From positions 186,001 to 250,000 of the forward strand of contig NZ_VORM01000005.1 of NCBI RefSeq assembly GCF_007997225.1: a DNA stretch of 64,000 bases, written 5' to 3'. This stretch comes from Subsaximicrobium wynnwilliamsii (GTDB lineage Bacteria; Bacteroidota; Bacteroidia; Flavobacteriales; Flavobacteriaceae). Position 1 is the first letter of the stretch; each line of letters begins with the position of its first letter. The notes beneath the pieces were generated by a model. It saw only the letters and a program-made list of their open reading frames with translations. It did no database searches and was not told the origin of the DNA. Positions 9,215 through 16,880 of this stretch are shown in pieces. A program made the translations under genes and the position numbers.

Positions 9215-10441
9215 CTAGATCAATTCAAATACCTTTAAAATACTTTTCGCCCCCAAAAAGAGCGCTATCGCTAAGATAAGAATTCCAAACACATTTTGAA
9301 TCGCTGTGTTTTTATACTTACCCAAAACAGCCGACTTGTTCATGATCCACAATAAAAATCCAGCGATGATTGGTAGTAACAATCCGTTGGCGACTTGGGC
9401 AAACTGGATGATTTCGATCGATTTAAAACCTATTGAAGAAAATAGCACGCCCAAAACCAAAATGAACATCCAAACCGCTTTGAAACCTTTGGAGGTCATT
9501 TGAGAATCCCAGCCCAAACACCCCGTCGCCACATAAGCTGCAGCCAAAGGCGCTGTAATGGCACTGGTAATGCCTGCTGCAAAGAGACCAACGGATAAAA
9601 AGTATGAGGCGTAATTGCCAAAAAATGGCTCTAAGCCTTTGGCCAGGTCTGCGGCATTGTCAACCTGAGCATCTTTTATTGCTGCAGCAGAAATGATAAT
9701 GCACATTGACACAACCCCTCCCAAAACCACTGCGATTATGGTGTCTTTTCGAGCGAATTTCAAATCAGAGGTTTGAGTCCATTTTTCCTTAACCAGTGAG
9801 GCATGCAAGAATAAGTTATAAGGTACAACCGTAGTGCCAACCAGCGCAATAATGGTTAAAATGCTCTCACTGGACACCTTGGGAACAAATAAGCCTTCAA
9901 GCACCAAACCTAAATCTGGCTTGGTCAAGATCGCAGTGACCAAAAACGCGACACTCATCACTATGACCAGTGAAATGAGTGCCCTTTCAAGTATTTTATA
10001 ATTTCCCAAATAGAGTATTACGAAAGCGATGACGCCAATACTGAGGCTCAATGCATTCAGTTTTAAAGCGCCGATCTGCAATGTGGGATTTCCTATTAAA
10101 GTCTCCAAACCCAACACGCTACCACTGATGTTTCCTGCTTCGTAAGCGGCGTTTCCTACGACAATGGCAGCTAAAATGAGAAGAATGGCTAAGGTTCTTA
10201 GAATTGGGTTTGAGATTTCGGTTCTTATGACTTCCGACAATCCTTTTTGCGACACAATGCCCAGACGTGCCGACATTTCCTGCAGCACCACCGTTGCCAG
10301 AATAGATAGCAACATTGCCCAAAGCAAGGCAAAGCCAAAATTAACGCCTGCCAAGGTGCATACTGTAACCGTTCCTGGACCAATAAACGCAGCAGCAACC
10401 AAGGGTCCTGGGCCAATATTTTTAAACCAGTTTCTAATCAC
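9215..10441 (-). CDS. Nramp-fold transporter with non-canonical metal site
   Basis: A 408-residue, roughly 11-helix membrane protein of the Nramp (SLC11) fold. Two metal-binding signatures of true Nramp transporters are changed. Helix 1 DPGN reads GPGT (residues 21-24), losing the Asp and Asn ligands, and the helix 6 MPH reads VPY (206-208), losing the Met and His. The general helix 1 and 6 context (GPGPLVAAAF, NLFLHAS) is kept. It lies 5 bp upstream of pxpA and overlaps the DUF2891 gene by 8 bp. Family annotation would say divalent metal transport. The context and lost ligands suggest uptake of 5-oxoproline or a related acid instead (inference). Confidence 0.9.
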   Translation of the reverse strand: MIRNWFKNIGPGPLVAAAFIGPGTVTVCTLAGVNFGFALLWAMLLSILATVVLQEMSARLGIVSQKGLSEVIRTEISNPILRTLAILLILAAIVVGNAAYEAGNISGSVLGLETLIGNPTLQIGALKLNALSLSIGVIAFVILYLGNYKILERALISLVIVMSVAFLVTAILTKPDLGLVLEGLFVPKVSSESILTIIALVGTTVVPYNLFLHASLVKEKWTQTSDLKFARKDTIIAVVLGGVVSMCIIISAAAIKDAQVDNAADLAKGLEPFFGNYASYFLSVGLFAAGITSAITAPLAAAYVATGCLGWDSQMTSKGFKAVWMFILVLGVLFSSIGFKSIEIIQFAQVANGLLLPIIAGFLLWIMNKSAVLGKYKNTAIQNVFGILILAIALFLGAKSILKVFELI

Positions 10442-11555
10442 GCGCTACCGAATTTAGCGCATAAAGTGCAAAACTGCCCAACCAGTGACCGCCTTCATAA
10501 CTATCGCCCACAATGCTGGGCAATGAGTAGTTGATATGTTGATTGGCGATATTTTGAAGATGTGCATACTCCGGCAAATCCCTCGAAATTTCGTTTAGGC
10601 TCCAGGCCCTTGAGAAATTCACGCCATCGAGATGCACCAGTTTTCCATCGGTTCTATCACTTACTTTTCCAGTATCTAGTGTAAATTTTTCATCTTTTAA
10701 CTGCGGAAGGAAATCGGACAACCAATTTTTAAATTCATCCATCGGAAGCACCCGCTTCATCAAGGCAGCTTCCTCAAAGCAGGGCGACAAGAAATCGAAT
10801 CCGCTTGGCTCCCAACTTAAGGGACAGGCAGCATCTTTGAGATAAAAATCCTTTGCACGTTGCTCTATGAGTGATTTTAATTGTGAATTCCCAACAGTGG
10901 TTGCATAATCGTGGGCGAATGAGAGTCCGAAGGCTGTATTGGGATGCTCTCCAACACGAATTGGGTAGTTCAGCTTCGGAAGGAATGCTTCATAGTTTGC
11001 AACCATTAGCTCTGTAAGTGGCTGTAGATTTTGCTCCAACTGTCTCGCCAGTGGGTCGTCCCAGGTATGCAGCTCTTCCGCAAGTTTAAGCAGCCAGGCC
11101 CAACCGTAAGTGCGCTCGTAAGTTGCATTGTGCTTTCCGTAGAAATAATCGACTTCGGCTTTGATGTTGGCTTCAGACATAGTTTCCAAAAGCATTTTCT
11201 CAATCGCTGCTCGATTTTCCAATTCTGGAAACTGCTTCAAAAGGTTAACCAAACTCCAATGTCCATGCACGGAAGAATGCCAATCAAAACAACCATAAAA
11301 CGCAGGATGCAAGGTTTTGGGCGATTGTAAATCGGCCTCACTCCCGATGGTTTGATTGAGCTTGTTTGGGTATTCGGTTTGGATGCAATTGAGTGGTAAC
11401 TGCGCTAAGCGATTTGCTTGTTCTAAATTGATTATAGGCGTTTTGGCGACTTCCATTTGAAGTTTTTGTTGATTAGCTGTTGTTTGCTTTTCTTCGGAAG
11501 TATTGCAGTTGAAAAGTGTAAGTGTTAGAAGGATAAGAAGCAATTGTTTTTTCAT
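10434..11555 (-). CDS. DUF2891 lipoprotein, first gene of the pxp operon
   Basis: The 373-residue protein has a lipoprotein signal (LLLILLTLTLFNC, Cys about residue 17), so it should be anchored in a membrane facing the periplasm. The conserved core reads HPAFYGCFDWHSSVHGHWSL (about 103-122), and further His/Trp/Glu-rich motifs follow (YGWAWLLKLAEEL, HDYATTVGN, GGHWLGSFALYAL), as in DUF2891. The predicted fold is all helical. No function is established that I know of. Its last 8 bp overlap the Nramp-like gene, which ties it to 5-oxoproline metabolism, for example as an enzyme releasing or binding the substrate outside the cytoplasm. Confidence 0.88.
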   Translation of the reverse strand: MKKQLLLILLTLTLFNCNTSEEKQTTANQQKLQMEVAKTPIINLEQANRLAQLPLNCIQTEYPNKLNQTIGSEADLQSPKTLHPAFYGCFDWHSSVHGHWSLVNLLKQFPELENRAAIEKMLLETMSEANIKAEVDYFYGKHNATYERTYGWAWLLKLAEELHTWDDPLARQLEQNLQPLTELMVANYEAFLPKLNYPIRVGEHPNTAFGLSFAHDYATTVGNSQLKSLIEQRAKDFYLKDAACPLSWEPSGFDFLSPCFEEAALMKRVLPMDEFKNWLSDFLPQLKDEKFTLDTGKVSDRTDGKLVHLDGVNFSRAWSLNEISRDLPEYAHLQNIANQHINYSLPSIVGDSYEGGHWLGSFALYALNSVARD

Positions 11556-11625
11556 TTTTGAATTTTAGTTAGGCTGTCTGGATAATCATCTTGAGCGCAT
11601 TCCGTTTTGATTGGTGTTGTGGATT

Positions 11626-11658
11626 AAACCTTTCAGGTTTTGAAAACCTGACTGGTTT
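11626..11658 (+). repeat. Palindromic repeat, degenerate copy
   Basis: Two 16-bp arms around one central G: AAACCTTTCAGGTTTT and AAAACCTGACTGGTTT, with two mismatches in the pairing. It is a variant of the perfect palindrome at 11916-11948. Confidence 0.7.
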
Positions 11659-11915
11659 GGCACGAAATGTCGTAAAGCTAATGAAATTAAAAACTAAATA
11701 AATTATGTGTTGTCGGTTTTTGGTTGCTGAATAAACCTCATTCGTTATGGCGAACTGATTGTTCTGTAACGAAGCATGAAATGAATGGAATTGTCATTTT
11801 AGACTGATTAATTGGGCTTGGTTTGCTGTGAACTGGGATTTTTTGAGTGATGAGGGTTTCTGAATTCGCTGCGTAAAGTATCGAATTGCGAAATCGTTCA
11901 ATGGGATTCTCGCTT

Positions 11916-11948
11916 AGACCTAACAGGTTTTGAAAACCTGTTAGGTCT
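11916..11948 (+). repeat. Perfect 33-bp palindrome (REP-like)
   Basis: AGACCTAACAGGTTTT and AAAACCTGTTAGGTCT are exact reverse complements separated by a single G. Together with the copy at 11626 it occupies the 522-bp gap between the DUF2891 lipoprotein and comM, which contains no convincing gene. There is no T-run on either side, so it is not an ordinary terminator. It looks like a dispersed palindromic repeat. Confidence 0.8.
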
Positions 11949-12035
11949 GAATTTGAGTTGACTAATTCCATTTTTTACTGATGATGGTTTCTGAATTATC
12001 ACCGTAAAGTTCGGGAATTCAGGGGTTCATCATGA

Positions 12036-12077
12036 GACTCCTGCCCCTACCTATCGGTAGGCGGGTGCGCAGGAATT
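12036..12077 (+). repeat. Short GC-rich hairpin repeat at the 3' end of comM
   Basis: CTCCTGCCCCTACCTATCGG followed by TAGGCGGGTGCGCAGGAAT can fold on itself (CCTGC... GCAGG; CTACC... GGTAG). It touches the comM stop. A closely similar sequence (CCTGCCTCTGCCAATCGGC... GCAGGAAT) touches the lpdA stop at 35694-35735. Confidence 0.6.
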
Positions 12078-13616
12078 TTAGCCCAGCCAGCCTTCCCGAT
12101 CCATGCTTCTGTATTGAATGGCCTCACTAATGTGCGATCCGTTGATATCGTTTGCAGCTTCCAAATCGGCAATGGTTCTTGAGACTTTTAAAATACGGTC
12201 ATAAGCCCTTGCGGAAAGGTTTAATCGTTCCATAGCGGTTTTTAGCAGTTGCATGGAGGCGTCATCGAGTTTGCAATGTTTTCTAATTTGCTTGGTGTTC
12301 ATTTGGGCGTTGTAATGCACGGTTTCAGAATCTTCAAAGCGAAGGGTCTGAAGCTCACGGGCGGCAGTCACTCGTTTTCTGATGTCCACTGAAGACTCGC
12401 CCTTACGCTCATCTGCCAATTTCTCAAACGGAACCGGCGTGACTTCAATATGGATATCGATACGGTCCAATAAAGGGCCAGAAATCTTGCTGAGATAACG
12501 CTGCATTTCGGCTGGCGACGAGGTAACAGGAGACCCCGGATCGTTGAAATACCCACTCGGACTCGGGTTCATACTCGCCACCAACATAAAGGACGAGGGA
12601 TAAGTGACCGTGAACTTTGCTCTGGAAATGGTTACCTCCCTATCCTCCAAAGGTTGCCGCATCACTTCCAGCACCTCACGTTTGAATTCTGGCAATTCAT
12701 CCAAAAACAGAACCCCATTGTGTGATAAGGAAATTTCTCCCGGTTGCGGGTAACTGCCGCCGCCAACCAGGGCGACGTTCGAAATTGTGTGATGTGGACT
12801 CCTAAACGGCCGCTGCGCCATCAATCCCGTATGTGCCTTAACCCGCCCAACGACGGAATGAATTTTTGTGGTTTCCAAAGCTTCGTGCAAGGTCATGGGT
12901 GGCAAAATGCTTGGCAACCGTTTTGCCAGCATGGTTTTTCCCGCGCCCGGCGGCCCGATAAGAATGATGTTATGTCCGCCAGCGGCTGCAATTTCCATGC
13001 AACGTTTGATACTTTCCTGACCCTTGACATCACTAAAATCGTGTTCGGGAAAATCGAGATTTTTGTAGAATTCTTCGCGGGTGTTGATGATGGTTTGTTC
13101 CATTGGTTCGTTTCTATCGAAAAAACCGATGACTTCAGAAATGTTTTCGACGCCATATACTTCCAATCCGTCAACAATAGCGGCTTCCTTGGCGTTTTGC
13201 TTCGGAAGGATAAATCCCTTAAAACCCTCCTCCTTAGCTTTCACAGCAATGGGAAGCGCACCTCTAATGGGTTGTAGGTTTCCGTCGAGCGCCAACTCGC
13301 CCATGATAAGGTATTTTTCCAGTTCTTCCGCCTTGATTTGATCGGTGGCCACGAGGATGCCAATGGCCAAAGTGAGGTCGTAGGCAGAACCTTCCTTACG
13401 CAAATCGGCAGGAGACATGTTGATGATGATTTTCTTTCCGGGAATTTTATAACCGTTGTTCTGCAAAGCTGCAGCGATACGGAAACTGCTTTCTTTTATG
13501 GCGTTATCTGGAAGTCCCACCAAATGGTAACCAATTCCAGAATCTACATTGACTTCCACAGTAATTGTTGTGGCTTCAACGCCAAACACCGCACTCCCAA
13601 ATACTTTTTTCAGCAT
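12078..13616 (-). CDS. comM: YifB/ComM family Mg-chelatase-like AAA ATPase
   Basis: The 512-residue protein has the three-part ComM layout: an N-terminal Lon-protease-like ChlI domain (about 20-145), a central AAA domain with Walker A GPPGAGKTMLAKR (about 221-233) and Walker B GVLFLDELPEF, and a C-terminal Mg-chelatase helical domain. In naturally competent bacteria ComM is a hexameric helicase that promotes branch migration during uptake of foreign DNA. No other competence gene is adjacent. Confidence 0.94.
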   Translation of the reverse strand: MLKKVFGSAVFGVEATTITVEVNVDSGIGYHLVGLPDNAIKESSFRIAAALQNNGYKIPGKKIIINMSPADLRKEGSAYDLTLAIGILVATDQIKAEELEKYLIMGELALDGNLQPIRGALPIAVKAKEEGFKGFILPKQNAKEAAIVDGLEVYGVENISEVIGFFDRNEPMEQTIINTREEFYKNLDFPEHDFSDVKGQESIKRCMEIAAAGGHNIILIGPPGAGKTMLAKRLPSILPPMTLHEALETTKIHSVVGRVKAHTGLMAQRPFRSPHHTISNVALVGGGSYPQPGEISLSHNGVLFLDELPEFKREVLEVMRQPLEDREVTISRAKFTVTYPSSFMLVASMNPSPSGYFNDPGSPVTSSPAEMQRYLSKISGPLLDRIDIHIEVTPVPFEKLADERKGESSVDIRKRVTAARELQTLRFEDSETVHYNAQMNTKQIRKHCKLDDASMQLLKTAMERLNLSARAYDRILKVSRTIADLEAANDINGSHISEAIQYRSMDREGWLG

Positions 13617-13886
13617 AATCTGTTGGTTTGCTTAAATGTACGTAAATAATTAGGATGGGATTAAATTGGGTAAAAAAATTGTATGGTTTAATTTTAATTT
13701 GATTTTTCCAAAAATATCTAAAATCACTTGAACTTAGTATTGTCAAAAAAATACAGCAGTCTAAGTAGCTTTTGTTTGACCCCCTAATGCTGAACACATA
13801 CCTAGTCAAGCAGTTAAACCTTATTTTTAGTTAACACTTAATAGATATCATTTTCTAAAAAATAGTTCAAAATGATCAAGTTTACT

Positions 13887-13894
13887 TACTTTTG
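13887..13894 (+). promoter_or_regulatory. Putative higBA promoter -7 element (TACTTTTG)
   Basis: TACTTTTG fits TAnnTTTG and ends 21 bp before the higB ATG. The promoter therefore looks intact although the toxin gene is broken. Confidence 0.5.
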
Positions 13895-14122
13895 GCGTTA
13901 GTAACATAAAACGATATGATTACATCCTTTGGTTCAAAAAATACCCAGAACATTTGGAACGGGGTTAAAATCAAGACACTGCCAATTGACATCCAAAACA
14001 CAGGACGAAGAAAATTGAGAATGCTGAACAATTCCCAGGATATTGCAGATTTAAGAATTCCGCCATCAAACCGGCTTGAAAAATTGAGTGGAAAATTAAG
14101 TGATTTTTACAGTATCTGGATT

Positions 14123-14379
14123 ACTAAATCACTATGGCCTTTAAGTTCATAGGTTTTTTGAAACAGACTGAAAGTCTGTTGAATTCGTGAAATGAATAGT
14201 ATCTCACTGTGAACGCGTTTAGATAACAAGCGGTTTCGTGAAAACCTACCTACCTACCTACCTACCTACCTACCTACCTACCTACCTACCGGCCAGGCAG
14301 GTTCGTGAAATTCGTGGCAAAGCATTTTTAGAAGCTAAAGCGAAATGCACTAAAATACATAGTTTTAACTCTATTTGAG
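14123..14379 (+). repeat. Repeat element copy B inserted in higB
   Basis: Shares with copy A (2047-2233) the left end ACTAAATCACTA, CATAGGTTTT, the palindrome CAGACTGAAAGTCTG with TTGAATTCGTGAAAT, and the right part CAGGTTCGTGAAATTCGTGG. It has no open frame. The last 55 bp or so before 14380 are not found in copy A. A possible short target duplication is ACTAA at the left and ACCAA at the right junction. Confidence 0.75.
14244..14290 (+). repeat. Tetranucleotide array (CCTA)n, about 11 copies
   Basis: Uninterrupted CCTA/ACCT units inside the higB insertion. The equivalent place in copy A carries only two diverged units (ACCAACCTACTGG, ACCAACCTACCGG), so the array seems to have expanded from the ACCTACC word of the element. 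Confidence 0.95.
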
Positions 14380-14468
14380 ACCAATAAACAATGACGAATT
14401 ATTTTCATTTGGGAAAAAGGAAATGCAAGTCAAGTAGAAATAATCGATTACCATTAAGACACAAAAAC

Positions 14469-14771
14469 ATGGAAAAATTAGCAAATATACATCCTGGCAA
14501 AATATTAAATCAAGAATTTCTTGAGCCTTTAGAGATTACCGCTTATCGACTCTCAAAAGATTTGAGCATCCCGCAGACGCGCATATCGGAAATTATAAAA
14601 GGAAAACGCCGAATTACTTCAGACACCGCTTTACGATTGAGCAAGTATTTTGGAAATTCAGCCAAATTCTGGCTCGGTCTCCAAAATGATTTTGACATCG
14701 AAGAAGGACAGCAATCAAAAGCATCGGAATTGAATCAAATCAAACATTACAGCGATAAAAACGTCGCATAA
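14469..14771 (+). CDS. higA: HigA-type antitoxin (XRE family)
   Basis: The 100-residue protein begins LANIHPGKILNQEFLEPL, the typical HigA/VapI start, followed by a helix-turn-helix (YRLSKDLSIPQTRISEIIKG, then TSDTALRLSKYF) and FWLGLQNDFDIEE. It binds its own promoter and neutralises HigB in intact systems. I use the ATG at 14469. An in-frame ATG at 14391 exists, but the extra 26 residues are an out-of-frame reading of the higB tail. The gene looks intact, although its partner toxin is broken. Confidence 0.92.
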   Translation: MEKLANIHPGKILNQEFLEPLEITAYRLSKDLSIPQTRISEIIKGKRRITSDTALRLSKYFGNSAKFWLGLQNDFDIEEGQQSKASELNQIKHYSDKNVA

Positions 14772-14849
14772 TTATGCTTCACTTGGCGTACGTCAATCTT
14801 TTGTCCAATGCATGTTCAAATTGGCGTTTAGTTGTTAATTTAAGTCTTC

Positions 14850-15180
14850 TTAAGCCAAAACCGCATCAATCACAGCCTCTAAATTCTGGTGCGTCGAAAG
14901 CCCTTCTAACCATTTAGAAGTGGTTTCATGGTCTAGAAATGTGTTTAAGCCCCCGTGAGATTGTGTTTTTGAACTGTTGCAATTGTTTAACGACTGCTTC
15001 CAAATTATGCAACAATACTATCGGCGACACTTTATCTTCCGTAAACTTAAAGGCGATTTTGCCGGTAAGGTCTAAGCATTTGAGATAGTTGGTCTTGGTG
15101 CTAATGGCGTATCGATCTCCAATCTGCCAAAGTCGTCATTGACGAAATTTTAGTGTTTTTACTAAAAGCGGAACAGCCAC
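14850..15180 (-). pseudogene. Decayed gene remnant, product unknown
   Basis: Minus-strand frames can be joined into one protein-like reading: VAVPLLVKTLKFRQ, a stop, RLWQIGDRYAISTKTNYLKC, then LTGKIAFKFTEDKVSPIVLL and LEAVVKQLQQFKNTISRG. After a frameshift near 14950 comes GLNTFLDHETTSKWLEGLST and the end AVIDAVLA with a stop at 14850. One internal TGA and at least one frameshift show decay. I do not recognise the family. The rest of the 495-bp gap between higA and the DASS transporter shows nothing else. Confidence 0.5.
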
Positions 15181-15266
15181 GATAATGTACGAACATTACT
15201 GGCGCCAAATAAAATCTTCTAGTCTGTGGTTAATTTTAATACCTTAGTCTGTTTAAAAAGCCATCC

Positions 15267-16736
15267 ATGACTCTTACCAAACGCATCGGCCTCCTATTGG
15301 GTCCGCTTTTATTCGTTTTGATTATACTGTTCTTCAAACCGGAAGGCCTTTCAGCCGAAGCCAATGCCGTATTGGCATCCACCGCCTGGATTGCGGTTTG
15401 GTGGATTACCGAGGCCATCCCCATTGCCATTACTGCCCTATTGCCCATTGTGCTGTTTCCTTTGACTGGCGGATTGGAGCTCTCCACTACCACCAGCGCT
15501 TTTGGGCATAAATATGTATTTTTATATCTAGGCGGGTTCATTATTGCCATCACCATCGAAAAATGGAATCTCCACCGCCGTATCGCACTCAATATCATAA
15601 AGATCATAGGTAGCGATGTGCGCAAGATCATCTTGGGTTTTATGGTGGCGACCGCTTTTTTATCGATGTGGATTAGTAATACCGCAACCTCTGTGATGAT
15701 GCTGCCCATTGGTATCGCCATCATTAAACAACTAAAGGACAACCCTGATACTGCCGAAGATGAAAACGAGATTTTTGGCAAAGCGCTTATGTTGGCCATT
15801 GCTTACAGTGCCTCCATTGGTGGCATTGCGACACTCATTGGCACTCCTCCCAATTTGGTTTTGGCCGGCGTTGTGCATGATATTTACAACTATGAAATCA
15901 CTTTTTTGCAATGGTTTATATTCGGGTTTCCCATTTCTATGTTGCTGCTTTTTATCTGTTGGAAATACCTTACCAGTGTCGCCTTTACATTTAAACAGAA
16001 AACTTTTCCCGGCGGAACACAGGAAATCAATCGGCTTCTAAAAGCCCTCGGGAATATTAGTTATGAAGAGAAATTGGTGTCTATCATTTTTGCGCTAACC
16101 GCCTTTTGTTGGATTACACGTTCCTTCTTGTTGCAAGGCTTTTTGCCTGCTTTAGATGATACCATCATTGCGGTCTTTTTCGCAATTGTACTGTTCCTGA
16201 TTCCGTCTAAGGACAAAAAGGAGCGTTTGATCAATTGGGACGAAGCCGTAAAATTACCTTGGGGCATCATTTTGTTATTTGGTGGCGGCATGGCCTTGGC
16301 CCAAGGTTTTGAGAGCAGCGGACTCGCAGCTTGGATTGGCAGCCAGATGACCTTATTCGCTGGTGTGACCACGATCTTATTGATTTTCCTGTTGATTGCC
16401 GCAGTCAACTTTTTAACTGAAATCACCTCCAACTTAGCCACAACTGCCATGTTATTGCCCGTTTTGGCACCCATGGCAATCACTGTTGACATACACCCAT
16501 TTATCTTAATGGTTGGTGCAGCGGTTGCAGCATCCTGTGCATTTATGCTACCTGTGGCGACGCCTCCCAATGCGGTGGTCTTTGGTTCGGGCTATTTGCG
16601 CATTCCAGATATGGTAAGCAAAGGGATTGTGATGAATGTGATTTCCATCATTGTGTTGACTTTATTCGTGTATTTTGTGTTGCCAGAGCTTTGGGGTATT
16701 GTGGTTGAGGGGTTTCCGGCAGAATTAAGGCAATGA
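15267..16736 (+). CDS. DASS/SLC13-family sodium:dicarboxylate-type transporter
   Basis: The 489-residue protein has about 12 membrane segments and both SNT-type substrate/sodium motifs: SNTATSVMMLPIG (about 132-144) and TSNLATTAMLLPVLAP (about 390), each paired with a proline loop (TLIGTPPNLVLAG and VATPPNAVVFGSGY). These are hallmarks of the divalent-anion:Na+ symporters that import succinate, malate, citrate or sulfate. The substrate cannot be decided from sequence. It stands alone on the plus strand. The GC-rich repeat word CCTACCGGCAGGCAGG follows at 16755-16770. Confidence 0.93.
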   Translation: MTLTKRIGLLLGPLLFVLIILFFKPEGLSAEANAVLASTAWIAVWWITEAIPIAITALLPIVLFPLTGGLELSTTTSAFGHKYVFLYLGGFIIAITIEKWNLHRRIALNIIKIIGSDVRKIILGFMVATAFLSMWISNTATSVMMLPIGIAIIKQLKDNPDTAEDENEIFGKALMLAIAYSASIGGIATLIGTPPNLVLAGVVHDIYNYEITFLQWFIFGFPISMLLLFICWKYLTSVAFTFKQKTFPGGTQEINRLLKALGNISYEEKLVSIIFALTAFCWITRSFLLQGFLPALDDTIIAVFFAIVLFLIPSKDKKERLINWDEAVKLPWGIILLFGGGMALAQGFESSGLAAWIGSQMTLFAGVTTILLIFLLIAAVNFLTEITSNLATTAMLLPVLAPMAITVDIHPFILMVGAAVAASCAFMLPVATPPNAVVFGSGYLRIPDMVSKGIVMNVISIIVLTLFVYFVLPELWGIVVEGFPAELRQ

Positions 16737-16880
16737 GAAAAAAGAATATAGATCCTACCGGCAGGCAGGCGCTGCGCTCTTAAAATCAAGAACTAAGACC
16801 TGAATGTTTAACGATGTCATAGTCGAAATAGTCGTTAGGTTAGTGCGAAAACTTTGTCAATTCAAGCTTAATGCGACTTG

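Larger units (their letters stand above)
13916..14457 (+). pseudogene. higB: HigB-type toxin, split by a repeat element and a nonsense mutation
   Basis: The first 69 residues (13916-14122) match the HigB/RelE plasmid-maintenance killer family (ITSFGSKNTQNIW, GRRKLRMLNN, LRIPPSNRLEKLSG, FYSIWI). Then the frame runs into a repeat element and stops at 14152. The missing C-terminus reappears at 14380-14457 in another frame as TNKQ, a TGA stop, then RIIFIWEKGNASQVEIIDYH and a stop. Family members normally have NDQWRI here, so the TGA at 14392-14394 replaces a Trp codon. About 255 bp (roughly 14126-14379) have been inserted. The toxin is almost certainly dead. The antitoxin gene follows 11 bp later. 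Confidence 0.9.

Noticed and set aside
11738-11971. Minus-strand 77-residue ORF before comM
   Set aside because: It spans the palindromic repeat and has no family resemblance, promoter word or conserved start context.
13576-13809. Minus-strand 77-residue ORF upstream of comM
   Set aside because: It overlaps the comM start in another frame and looks like AT-rich promoter sequence translated by chance.
14391-14468. In-frame upstream ATG extending HigA by 26 residues
   Set aside because: This stretch is the remnant of the higB C-terminus in a different frame; HigA homologues start at about LANIHPG.
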